Shown piece by piece: positions 1-4,886 of a stretch of DNA of 5,191 bases. The translations under genes and the position numbers were made by a program. The notes below the pieces were generated by a model. It ran no database searches, was not told the DNA's origin, and was given only the letters and a program-made list of their open reading frames with translations. The stretch lies in assembly GCA_900758955.1 (NCBI GenBank), contig CAAETL010000205.1:1-5191 (forward strand). Reading direction: 5' to 3'. Position 1 is the first letter of the stretch. Each line of letters begins with the position of its first letter. The stretch comes from an uncultured Oscillospiraceae bacterium. GTDB taxonomy: Bacteria; Bacillota; Clostridia; Oscillospirales; Oscillospiraceae.

Positions 1-1
1 A

Positions 2-181
2 ATAAAGGGTGAGAAGCTTACTGCCGTGGCAGAAAATATTGACCTCTACTTCAATATCATTCCTTCTGCACAGGTAAACCCCTCGCAAGGGATTAGCTGG
101 CCGCTTGCAAAAGGGGAGAGAACCGATCACAAGCAGGCATGGTGCTGTGGTATGGCTGGAATTCAGCTATTTGAATTATAA
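2..181 (+). CDS. Possible 3' end of a plus-strand gene, unidentified (partial)
   Basis: An open frame enters from the left edge and ends at TAA (179-181), giving about 59 residues. The first part (KLTAVAENIDLYFNI) looks protein-like. The rest (GISWPLAKGERTDHKQAW and a CCGM run) is less convincing, and I recognise no family. The main support is context: a strong plus-strand hairpin plus T-run terminator begins 32 bases after the stop, as expected for a gene that ends here and converges on the minus-strand cluster. The reverse strand is also open over much of this stretch, so the coding strand is uncertain. It could be a decayed gene tail. Confidence 0.3.
   Translation: MKGEKLTAVAENIDLYFNIIPSAQVNPSQGISWPLAKGERTDHKQAWCCGMAGIQLFEL
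79..116. repeat. Small interrupted inverted repeat (hairpin)
   Basis: The arms CCCCT-c-GCAAG (79-89) and CTTGC-aaa-AGGGG (104-116) pair as two 5-bp helices, separated by a 1/3-base internal loop and capped by a 14-base loop. No T-run follows on either strand, so it is not a classical terminator. It lies inside the possible plus-strand gene tail and downstream of the minus-strand promoter-like motif, so it could be a leader structure or chance. Confidence 0.3.
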
Positions 182-203
182 CCGCTTTTTTCCGCCTTGT
201 AAA
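175..203 (-). promoter_or_regulatory. Sigma-70-like promoter motif reading leftward
   Basis: On the minus strand, TTTACA (203-198) is followed after exactly 17 bases by TATAAT (180-175). This matches the -35 consensus at five of six positions and the -10 at all six. Transcription would start near position 168 and run out of the left edge, so it could serve a gene beyond the window. The region is AT-rich and next to a plus-strand terminator, which raises the odds of a chance match. The -10 also overlaps a small dyad AATTCA-gctatt-TGAATT (160-177). Confidence 0.4.
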
Positions 204-213
204 ATCATTCATT

Positions 214-257
214 TTGAACAACCTATCAAATAATTTGATTGATTGTTCAATTTTTTT
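214..257 (+). terminator. Rho-independent terminator, plus strand
   Basis: The arms at 214-230 and 234-250 form a 17-position stem with only two mismatches. It consists of an outer perfect 8 bp (TTGAACAA/TTGTTCAA) and an inner perfect 6 bp (ATCAAA/TTTGAT) around a TAA loop. Seven Ts (251-257) follow directly on the plus strand. In the minus direction the hairpin still forms, but only AATGAATGATTTT follows, so termination of the activase transcript here would be weak. The stem is AT-rich. It implies a plus-strand transcript arriving from the left. Confidence 0.75.
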
Positions 258-269
258 AGGGAATCCTGT

Positions 270-356
270 CTGCCATTTTTCTCCTGCCGGGCCATGCTGA
301 AACGCACCATCGACATTGTTTTCTTTCAATTTGCAGTTTTCCCATCAAAATGGCAG
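270..356. repeat. 10-bp perfect inverted repeat with 67-base spacer
   Basis: CTGCCATTTT (270-279) and AAAATGGCAG (347-356) are exact reverse complements. The arms face each other across 67 bases of unassigned DNA downstream of the activase gene. They could be the ends of a tiny non-autonomous element, the base of a long hairpin RNA, or chance. I see no target-site duplication flanking the arms. Confidence 0.4.
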
Positions 357-423
357 GAAGTATCAGAGCAAAACGCCCAGTTTACCTGTTTTGGGAAGAT
401 GGCCGATACAAGGAAACGAATAT

Positions 424-1395
424 TCATGCACGATGGCTCTCCGGGTCTAAATCAATGGCATCCCCACCCACGCTGATCCTGTTTTGGGGCGCATATTGGT
501 GGCAAAGATCTTGAATCTTTGTCATACGTGGGTCTTTTTTTCCTAAACTATCCACGCTGCTCAAAAGATACTGTTCTCCAATCATGGCGTACTTACTCTC
601 CCCCAGGTTGTGATAGGGCAGTAAATTCAGTTCTGGTAAGCCCGACAGTTCCGCCACAAACCGGGCCCCCCCGATCACGGATTCGTCATCGTCGTTGCAT
701 CCGGGGATCATGGGCATCCGAACAATGACCTTGCCCCCTTTGGCGGGCAGCTCCACACACAAGCGGCGAATGTTTTCCAGAATTCGTTCATTGGGTACGC
801 CAGTCAAGCTCCGATGTCTGTCGCTGTCGATTTGCTTTAGGTCAATGAATACCGTATGGCAATATTGGGCCACCTCCCAAAGGTGCTCCCAAGGTGCGTA
901 ACCCGAGGTTTCCAAACAGGTATTGATGTAGTTTTTTCGGCACAGCCGCAGAATTTCTGCCGCCGCTTTATATTGAAGAAGAGGCTCTCCCCCAGACAAC
1001 GTGACGCCTCCCCCCCCTTTCCGGTAAAACGCAGCGTCCTTCTGCGCTTCCCGGAACAGATCCAGGGTGGTATACTCGGTCCCGGAAATTGTACGCGCCC
1101 CGTTAAGACAGGCCTCCAGGCATGCTCCACATACCTGACACGCTTCAAAGTTAACCGCCACGTTCCCCCCCTCAATGCGGTTAATCTTCTGTGGGCAAAC
1201 TTCCGTGCAGCGTCCACAACCGGTACACTTTACAGGGTTTACCACCAGTTGCCGTCTCACGGAAAGCCCAAAGGGGTTGCTGCACCACCGGCACTTAAGA
1301 GGACAACCCTTAAAAAACAAAATGGTGCGGATGCCGGGTCCATCGGTGCTGCGGAACCGACCAATATCAAAAATGGTTGCGGTTGTCTGCGTCAT
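424..1395 (-). CDS. Glycyl radical enzyme activating enzyme (radical SAM)
   Basis: This 323-residue enzyme should cleave S-adenosylmethionine reductively to a 5'-deoxyadenosyl radical and abstract hydrogen from the radical glycine of the partner GRE, here Gly74 of the protein encoded at 1545-1841. It acts in the cytoplasm. Visible motifs in order are a GRE-activase N-terminus with DGPGIRT (residues 18-24), the radical-SAM CxxxCxxC (Cys31, Cys35, Cys38, in GCPLKCRWCSNP), and an inserted ferredoxin domain with two [4Fe-4S] sets (Cys57/60/63/67 and Cys86/89/92/96). A GGVTLSGGEPLLQ segment (about 129-141) follows. The ferredoxin insert is typical of activases for non-PFL GREs and absent from classical PFL activase. 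The ATG at 1395 is chosen because AGGAGG lies 7 bases upstream. A longer in-frame start at 1470 would begin inside the hairpin and lacks such a site. It is the last gene of the cluster. Confidence 0.93.
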   Translation of the reverse strand: MTQTTATIFDIGRFRSTDGPGIRTILFFKGCPLKCRWCSNPFGLSVRRQLVVNPVKCTGCGRCTEVCPQKINRIEGGNVAVNFEACQVCGACLEACLNGARTISGTEYTTLDLFREAQKDAAFYRKGGGGVTLSGGEPLLQYKAAAEILRLCRKNYINTCLETSGYAPWEHLWEVAQYCHTVFIDLKQIDSDRHRSLTGVPNERILENIRRLCVELPAKGGKVIVRMPMIPGCNDDDESVIGGARFVAELSGLPELNLLPYHNLGESKYAMIGEQYLLSSVDSLGKKDPRMTKIQDLCHQYAPQNRISVGGDAIDLDPESHRA

Positions 1396-1402
1396 GGCAT
1401 TT

Positions 1403-1408
1403 CCTCCT
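1403..1408 (-). promoter_or_regulatory. Ribosome binding site of the activase gene
   Basis: A perfect AGGAGG sits 7 bases before the ATG at 1395. It decides this start against the upstream in-frame ATG at 1470 and sets the protein at 323 residues. Confidence 0.85.
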
Positions 1409-1453
1409 GTTAATTTGCCGTCGTTACCGTTCAGCGTTTTCCAGGCCCCATAT

Positions 1454-1465
1454 AGCATCCATGCT
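1454..1465. repeat. Small dyad AGCAT-cc-ATGCT
   Basis: This dyad has 5-bp arms and a 2-base centre, 3 bases from the hairpin at 1469-1505 and upstream of the activase gene. On the minus strand its second half overlaps an extended -10-like TGCTATAT, and a TTGACA lies at 1471-1466, but their spacing (10 bases) is wrong for a normal promoter. It could be a protein-binding dyad or chance. Confidence 0.2.
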
Positions 1466-1468
1466 GTC

Positions 1469-1505
1469 AAAGAGGGGCGCTCCTGGTATGGAAGCGCCCC
1501 CCTTT
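1469..1505 (-). terminator. Strong hairpin between GRE and activase genes (attenuator or partial terminator)
   Basis: The arms 1469-1481 and 1493-1505 pair over 13 positions around an 11-base loop. On the minus strand (AAAGGGGGGCGCT with AGCGCCCCTCTTT) all pair, one of them as a G-U wobble. In the transcript it lies 39 bases after the stop of the glycyl radical subunit and before the activase gene. The U-tract is only CUUU and is part of the stem, so I expect partial termination or protection of the upstream mRNA 3' end rather than a full stop. Either effect would give more GRE than activase, which suits a catalytic activase. The function is inferred; the structure is seen. Confidence 0.65.
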
Positions 1506-1544
1506 CATGGTCATTGCGGAACCGGACGAGAGACCCTTACAAAA

Positions 1545-1841
1545 TTAGAAGGTATGCTCGGTGCGGTTAATGATGTCATCCTGCACTCGCTCGGCAATAT
1601 CGGTCCAGTAAACGCTGTATCCCGCCACGCGCACCATGAGGGTCGGGTAGTTTTCGGGATGGGCCTTGGCGTCGATCAGCGTCTCCTTGTTGATGGTGTT
1701 AAACTGCACATGGTACACCCCATAGTCGTTGAGCATCGTACGCACCAGATTGGTGAAGTTTCGCATACCCGCTTCTTTATAGGTGGGCTCCACATAGGTA
1801 GCCTCAGGGCAGTTTAGCGTCAAATCTCGAATGGTCGTCAT
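1545..1841 (-). CDS. Glycyl radical subunit of a split glycyl radical enzyme
   Basis: This 98-residue protein is a stand-alone C-terminal glycyl radical domain. The signature RVAGYSVYW (residues 71-79) holds the radical glycine, Gly74. Before it come the family-typical stretches GMRNFTNLVRTM (25-36), YHVQFNTIN (43-51) and HPENYPTL (61-68), and it ends with the usual QDDIINRTEH (87-96). In ordinary GREs this domain is fused to the barrel; here it has its own ATG, with AAAGGAG 11 bases upstream, and starts 27 bases after the stop of the large gene. Residues 1-24 (with Cys11) are extra compared with the short linker of fused enzymes and may help docking. It differs from the spare-part protein GrcA/YfiD because the large partner lacks a radical domain of its own, so this piece should be essential for activity. 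Confidence 0.92.
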   Translation of the reverse strand: MTTIRDLTLNCPEATYVEPTYKEAGMRNFTNLVRTMLNDYGVYHVQFNTINKETLIDAKAHPENYPTLMVRVAGYSVYWTDIAERVQDDIINRTEHTF

Positions 1842-1852
1842 GGAAAAACACG

Positions 1853-1859
1853 CTCCTTT
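1853..1859 (-). promoter_or_regulatory. Ribosome binding site of the glycyl radical subunit
   Basis: AAAGGAG lies in the 27-base gap between the two GRE genes, 11 bases before the ATG at 1841. The spacing is slightly long. Its presence argues that the small subunit is translated as a separate protein, not by stop-codon readthrough. Confidence 0.75.
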
Positions 1860-1868
1860 CCATCAGGT

Positions 1869-4124
1869 TCACTGTTCCAGCAGTTCCGTTTGACTGATCC
1901 ACATGTTCAGCAGGGTGCCGTTGGTATAGGCGGGGAAATCCAGCTTGCCGTAGCTGCGGGCGGCGGCAGTGGGGCCGTTGGTATCGGCTTGCTGGGTGGC
2001 GGACATGGTGTCCGACAGCGGCATACCCGCCAAGCGGCCGTTGGGGGTGGCTCCAGTCATGGCGCCGTACCCTACATTGGACTGCACCATCTGCACCGCC
2101 GCATCGCAGTAGTGGCCCCGGTACATTTTGAGGCGCATGCTGCACTCGGCAAACCAGCTCCACAGGTCAGCGGCGATTTCGTCGGCAAAGTCGTCGTCAT
2201 TGCCGTACTTGGGCGCCGCCTGCAGCTTCGCACGCAGGGTCTCGTAACCCTTGAAATTGTTCATACAGGCGTCGCAGACCTCCTGAAGGGTGGCCTGCTT
2301 GTCGGTGTACACCACCTTTTTAATCGCGGACACCGAGTCCACCATAGTGCCAAAGCCGCACATATTCATGGTGGGGCCTACGTTCACCTTCGCGCCGCCC
2401 GCGGTAGCGTCCTTGGCCTGTTCCAGGGCGCCGTCCAGTAGGACGGTAAAGGTGGGCAGATTGAATTGCTCGGCCAGGAGCTTTTCGCAGATCAGCAGAT
2501 TGGCGTGGGCTTCCTCAATGGCATACTTGATTTGGGCCTTCACCGCCTGATAAAAGTCCTCAAAGGAGGCAAAGGAGGCGGGGTCGCCGGAGGGGAAGGT
2601 GAGCAGCTTTCCGGCAAACATATTGTCCGACTCGGTGGGCATCACGCCGTTGGTCACCGCCATGAGCGCGGCGCCGGCCACGTTAATGATCCCAGAATCG
2701 GTGTGGCCGTACTGAAGCCCTTCCGCGCCTGGCTCCACACAGCCAATGGGGGACCCATACTTTAAAATTTCTTTCCGTGTGTAGTTGGATTTGCCCTCCA
2801 GACCGCCGGCCCGGTGTTCCAGCATCGAGAAGAGGCCTTCACAGTCAAAGAAGGAGGGGTGGCCCATGCCCTCGGCGGCCAGTTCGCAGGCCTCGTACAG
2901 AAGGGAGTCGGGGGTTTTCTGGTGGAGCATGAGGCAGACGGCGGGAGAAGTGGTTTTGGCGTAGCGCATCGCCCGGAGACACAGGTAAGACAACTCGTTG
3001 GAGGCGTCCTTACCATGTTCGTCCAAACCGCCCACATCCAGGTGGGGATAGCGGTAATAGCCGCCAAATATGTAGGCCATCTGGGTAGACTGGAACCACA
3101 CATTGGAGGTAACCCGGACATAGAGTTCTTCAATGAGCTCCATGGCTTTTTCAGGGGTCAAAATTCCCGCTTCAATGTCTTTTTTATAGTAGGGATACAT
3201 GTACTGGTCAAACCGGCCCCACGTAATGGAGGGACCAGCGCCCTCCACAAAGAGGAAGAAGCAGACCGCCCAAGCCGTTTCGCAGGCATCGTGGAAGGAA
3301 GTTGCCGGCCCCCAGGGGACCCGCTTCATCATGGCGGCCATGTTCTCCAGCTCCTGTTTGCGGACAGGGTCGCGCTCGGTTTGGGCCTTGCGGGCGCAGG
3401 AGGCGGACAGGCGCTCCCCCCAGTCTCGGACAGCTTCCAGCACTTCCAGGATGCCGGTATAAAAAATGCGCTTGTCTATGGAGGCGGGATCGTTGGGATC
3501 CAAGTCCTCCAAAAGGGTTTTCGCTTTCTCGTAGTACTTAACAAAACCGTGCTGAATCACGTCAGTCCATGCGGGAATAAAATGGGAGCCATTGGCGCAC
3601 AGATAATTGGACACGTCGGACACCCCGCCAAACTGGGCCCGATTCCATTCCTCTTTCGTCACGTAGTGGCCCCATTGCACCGCCATGGTTTTATCTTTCC
3701 AGTACGGCAGCAGGTCCTCGGCCAGCTCTTGATAGTCCTCATCGGTGATCTCAAAGGGGTCATAGGTGCGATCCCGGAGATTGGGCAGATCCTCCGCAAG
3801 CCAGTGGGCGTGCAGCTCAATGGCAAAATTGGCGCCCCGGATTCGCTTGGTGGGCCAACCCACCAATTGCTCATGGTCGTATACGTTGTCGCTGAGCGTG
3901 CGGTAGACCTCGGCGGAGGCTTTATACCGTCGCATCATATCGGGCATTCCCTCAGTTTCCCGGTAGACCTTGGTGTAGGCCCGGGCGCGGGTGATGTCCA
4001 CATTGGGGCGGTTGCTGTGGAGCATGCCGTTCAGCTCCTGGATGCGTCGGGTGCTCCCGACTTTCGCAACTGCGCCCGAACGAAGCTCGTTGCCTAAGGC
4101 AGCGCCGGCAGTGGGTGTACTCAT
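1869..4124 (-). CDS. Large catalytic subunit of a split glycyl radical enzyme (PFL-like barrel)
   Basis: This 751-residue protein has the N-terminal and barrel part of the PFL-like GRE family. Family stretches include TEGMPDMMRRYKAS (57-70), ITWGRFDQYMYPYY (300-313), the cysteine loop GCVEPG (461-466) with Cys462 as the expected thiyl radical residue and Glu464 two residues on, and GATPNGRLAG (691-700) and NGTLLNMW (735-742) near the end. It stops at LLEQ, just where the glycyl radical domain should begin. With the 98-residue protein encoded next the total is 849 residues, near the usual size of fused GREs. PFL has two adjacent active-site cysteines and this has one, so it is not PFL. A Cys-x-Glu pair is known in glycerol/propanediol dehydratase, choline lyase, hydroxyproline dehydratase and arylacetate decarboxylases. 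The residues after it (PGAEGLQYGHTDSG) match none of these that I recall, so the substrate is open. The ATG at 4124 has AAAGGAG 7 bases upstream. Confidence 0.92.
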   Translation of the reverse strand: MSTPTAGAALGNELRSGAVAKVGSTRRIQELNGMLHSNRPNVDITRARAYTKVYRETEGMPDMMRRYKASAEVYRTLSDNVYDHEQLVGWPTKRIRGANFAIELHAHWLAEDLPNLRDRTYDPFEITDEDYQELAEDLLPYWKDKTMAVQWGHYVTKEEWNRAQFGGVSDVSNYLCANGSHFIPAWTDVIQHGFVKYYEKAKTLLEDLDPNDPASIDKRIFYTGILEVLEAVRDWGERLSASCARKAQTERDPVRKQELENMAAMMKRVPWGPATSFHDACETAWAVCFFLFVEGAGPSITWGRFDQYMYPYYKKDIEAGILTPEKAMELIEELYVRVTSNVWFQSTQMAYIFGGYYRYPHLDVGGLDEHGKDASNELSYLCLRAMRYAKTTSPAVCLMLHQKTPDSLLYEACELAAEGMGHPSFFDCEGLFSMLEHRAGGLEGKSNYTRKEILKYGSPIGCVEPGAEGLQYGHTDSGIINVAGAALMAVTNGVMPTESDNMFAGKLLTFPSGDPASFASFEDFYQAVKAQIKYAIEEAHANLLICEKLLAEQFNLPTFTVLLDGALEQAKDATAGGAKVNVGPTMNMCGFGTMVDSVSAIKKVVYTDKQATLQEVCDACMNNFKGYETLRAKLQAAPKYGNDDDFADEIAADLWSWFAECSMRLKMYRGHYCDAAVQMVQSNVGYGAMTGATPNGRLAGMPLSDTMSATQQADTNGPTAAARSYGKLDFPAYTNGTLLNMWISQTELLEQ

Positions 4125-4156
4125 AATGTTGCTCCTTTCTCTGTGAGGTCAAGGAT

Positions 4157-4185
4157 ATTGTCTCGCATTTCTTCCATTTTGTCAA
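4157..4185 (-). promoter_or_regulatory. Possible promoter in front of the split GRE genes
   Basis: On the minus strand a perfect TTGACA (4185-4180) is followed after 17 bases by GACAAT (4162-4157), which matches four of six -10 positions. A start near 4150 would leave a leader of about 26 bases carrying the AAAGGAG site of the large subunit. It could let the GRE genes be expressed apart from the upstream membrane protein gene. The weak -10 keeps confidence low. Confidence 0.35.
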
Positions 4186-4199
4186 TTGCCGCCAGGCAA
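4186..4199. repeat. Short hairpin after the DUF1097 stop codon
   Basis: TTGCC-gcca-GGCAA forms a perfect 5-bp stem with a 4-base loop directly after the membrane protein stop. It overlaps the upstream side of the possible GRE promoter. There is no T-run after it on the minus strand, so it is unlikely to terminate transcription. Confidence 0.3.
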
Positions 4200-4200
4200 A

Positions 4201-4815
4201 TCAACATTTTTTTGTGGTTTTTGCCGATGGGAGCTTCCAGCGGCCGGTATCAGGATCAATAAAGTTTAGGCCTTCGTTGCAAACAAGCCCCAAAAGCGTC
4301 CCGGTGCAGAGCGTGATAATGAGAAAGGGATAGGCGCTGAAGTTGTAAAATCCGCCAACCGCTGTGGTCCCGGCGCCACCCAGCACCGCCAAGGTGAGAT
4401 TAGACGTCCAGAAAGCGTTGGAAATGGCGCCAAAGTGGGCAGGCACCACGTTGAAAGGCAGCCATGCGGGCAGGCAGAAATGGATGGCGCACTCAACGAT
4501 ACAAATCACCGCCACCACAACGCCTACATTCAGCCACCAAGGCCAGCCGGCGGCGTTGAGTCGGTCCATACAGACCAGATAGACGATGGCCCAAAGAACT
4601 CCTACGATGTAACTCCCACAGTACTTGAAAAATTCCTCACGCTTTGCGCCCGCTGTGAAATAAATGGGCAGAGCCGTAAACGTTACATAGATGATATGCC
4701 AGCCGGGAAGGACCTTGCCGGTCCATGCGCCAATGGTAACCGCATAGATGGCGCAATAGATGCCGGACACCACGCCAATCCATATGGCCCAGTTGACCAG
4801 ACCTCGTTTGTTCAT
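4201..4815 (-). CDS. DUF1097 (YcdZ-like) inner-membrane protein
   Basis: This 204-residue hydrophobic protein has about six membrane segments, near residues 8-30, 38-56, 66-84, 93-115, 132-155 and 162-185. The pattern resembles the DUF1097 family (E. coli YcdZ): a short N-terminus, a TALPIYF segment (47-53), GVLWAIVY (72-79), a VVPAHFGAISNAFW stretch (123-136) and a last segment rich in Gly and Leu (TGTLLGLVCNEG). The C-terminus is short and basic (KTTKK). The family has no established biochemical role that I know of. Its place 76 bases upstream of the GRE genes, on the same strand, suggests transport of the substrate or product, but that is inference. The ATG at 4815 is preferred because AAGGAGG lies 5 bases upstream; the GTG at 4833 would put that site inside the gene. 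It is separated from the upstream flavodoxin-like gene by 71 bases with no visible terminator. Confidence 0.8.
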   Translation of the reverse strand: MNKRGLVNWAIWIGVVSGIYCAIYAVTIGAWTGKVLPGWHIIYVTFTALPIYFTAGAKREEFFKYCGSYIVGVLWAIVYLVCMDRLNAAGWPWWLNVGVVVAVICIVECAIHFCLPAWLPFNVVPAHFGAISNAFWTSNLTLAVLGGAGTTAVGGFYNFSAYPFLIITLCTGTLLGLVCNEGLNFIDPDTGRWKLPSAKTTKKC

Positions 4816-4820
4816 ACTCT

Positions 4821-4827
4821 CCTCCTT
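4821..4827 (-). promoter_or_regulatory. Ribosome binding site of the DUF1097 gene
   Basis: AAGGAGG lies 5 bases before the ATG at 4815. It decides that start against the in-frame GTG at 4833, which would add six residues. Confidence 0.75.
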
Positions 4828-4886
4828 TACCACGTGCGTCGTTGCTTCTTGCGCTTATGATAACACGGGGGCCCGCCGCATCGTCA

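Larger units (their letters stand above)
182..423. other. Intergenic stretch without a supported gene
   Basis: This stretch separates the activase stop from whatever lies to the left and is clearly AT-richer than the cluster. Short open frames exist on both strands: a TTG-started minus frame of 78 codons and a plus frame that runs into the antisense of the activase. Neither has a convincing ribosome binding site or a recognisable protein family. It holds the terminator at 214-257, a 10-bp inverted repeat (270-279 with 347-356), and GTTTACCTG (380-388), which is the reverse complement of CAGGTAAAC at 71-79. No strong minus-strand terminator for the operon is visible. Confidence 0.5.

Noticed and set aside
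93..329. 78-codon minus-strand frame in the left flank
   Set aside because: It would need a TTG start, has no ribosome binding site, crosses the terminator and the promoter-like motif, and has no recognisable family.
856..1413. 185-codon open frame on the plus strand opposite the activase
   Set aside because: Antisense to a well-supported radical-SAM gene, with no recognisable protein features.
1396..1470. Extended N-terminus for the activase from the ATG at 1470
   Set aside because: That start begins at the intergenic hairpin with no good RBS, while AGGAGG sits 7 bases before the ATG at 1395, where family similarity begins.
1545..1841. GrcA/YfiD spare-part protein
   Set aside because: GrcA backs up a complete PFL. 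Here the partner lacks a radical domain, and the small gene sits directly behind it, between the large subunit and the activase.
2814..4097. 427-codon open frame on the plus strand opposite the GRE large subunit
   Set aside because: It is a shadow of the GRE reading frame caused by codon bias. The product is rich in Gly, Val and His with no family motif, and the minus-strand frame has clear GRE motifs.
1545..4124. GRE as a pseudogene broken by a nonsense mutation
   Set aside because: The downstream part has its own RBS and ATG, an added N-terminal segment and an intact radical motif, and the large part is fully open over 751 codons. A recent break would not explain these.
1869..4124. Pyruvate formate-lyase
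   Set aside because: PFL has adjacent Cys-Cys in the active site; here a single Cys462 is followed by Val-Glu-Pro.
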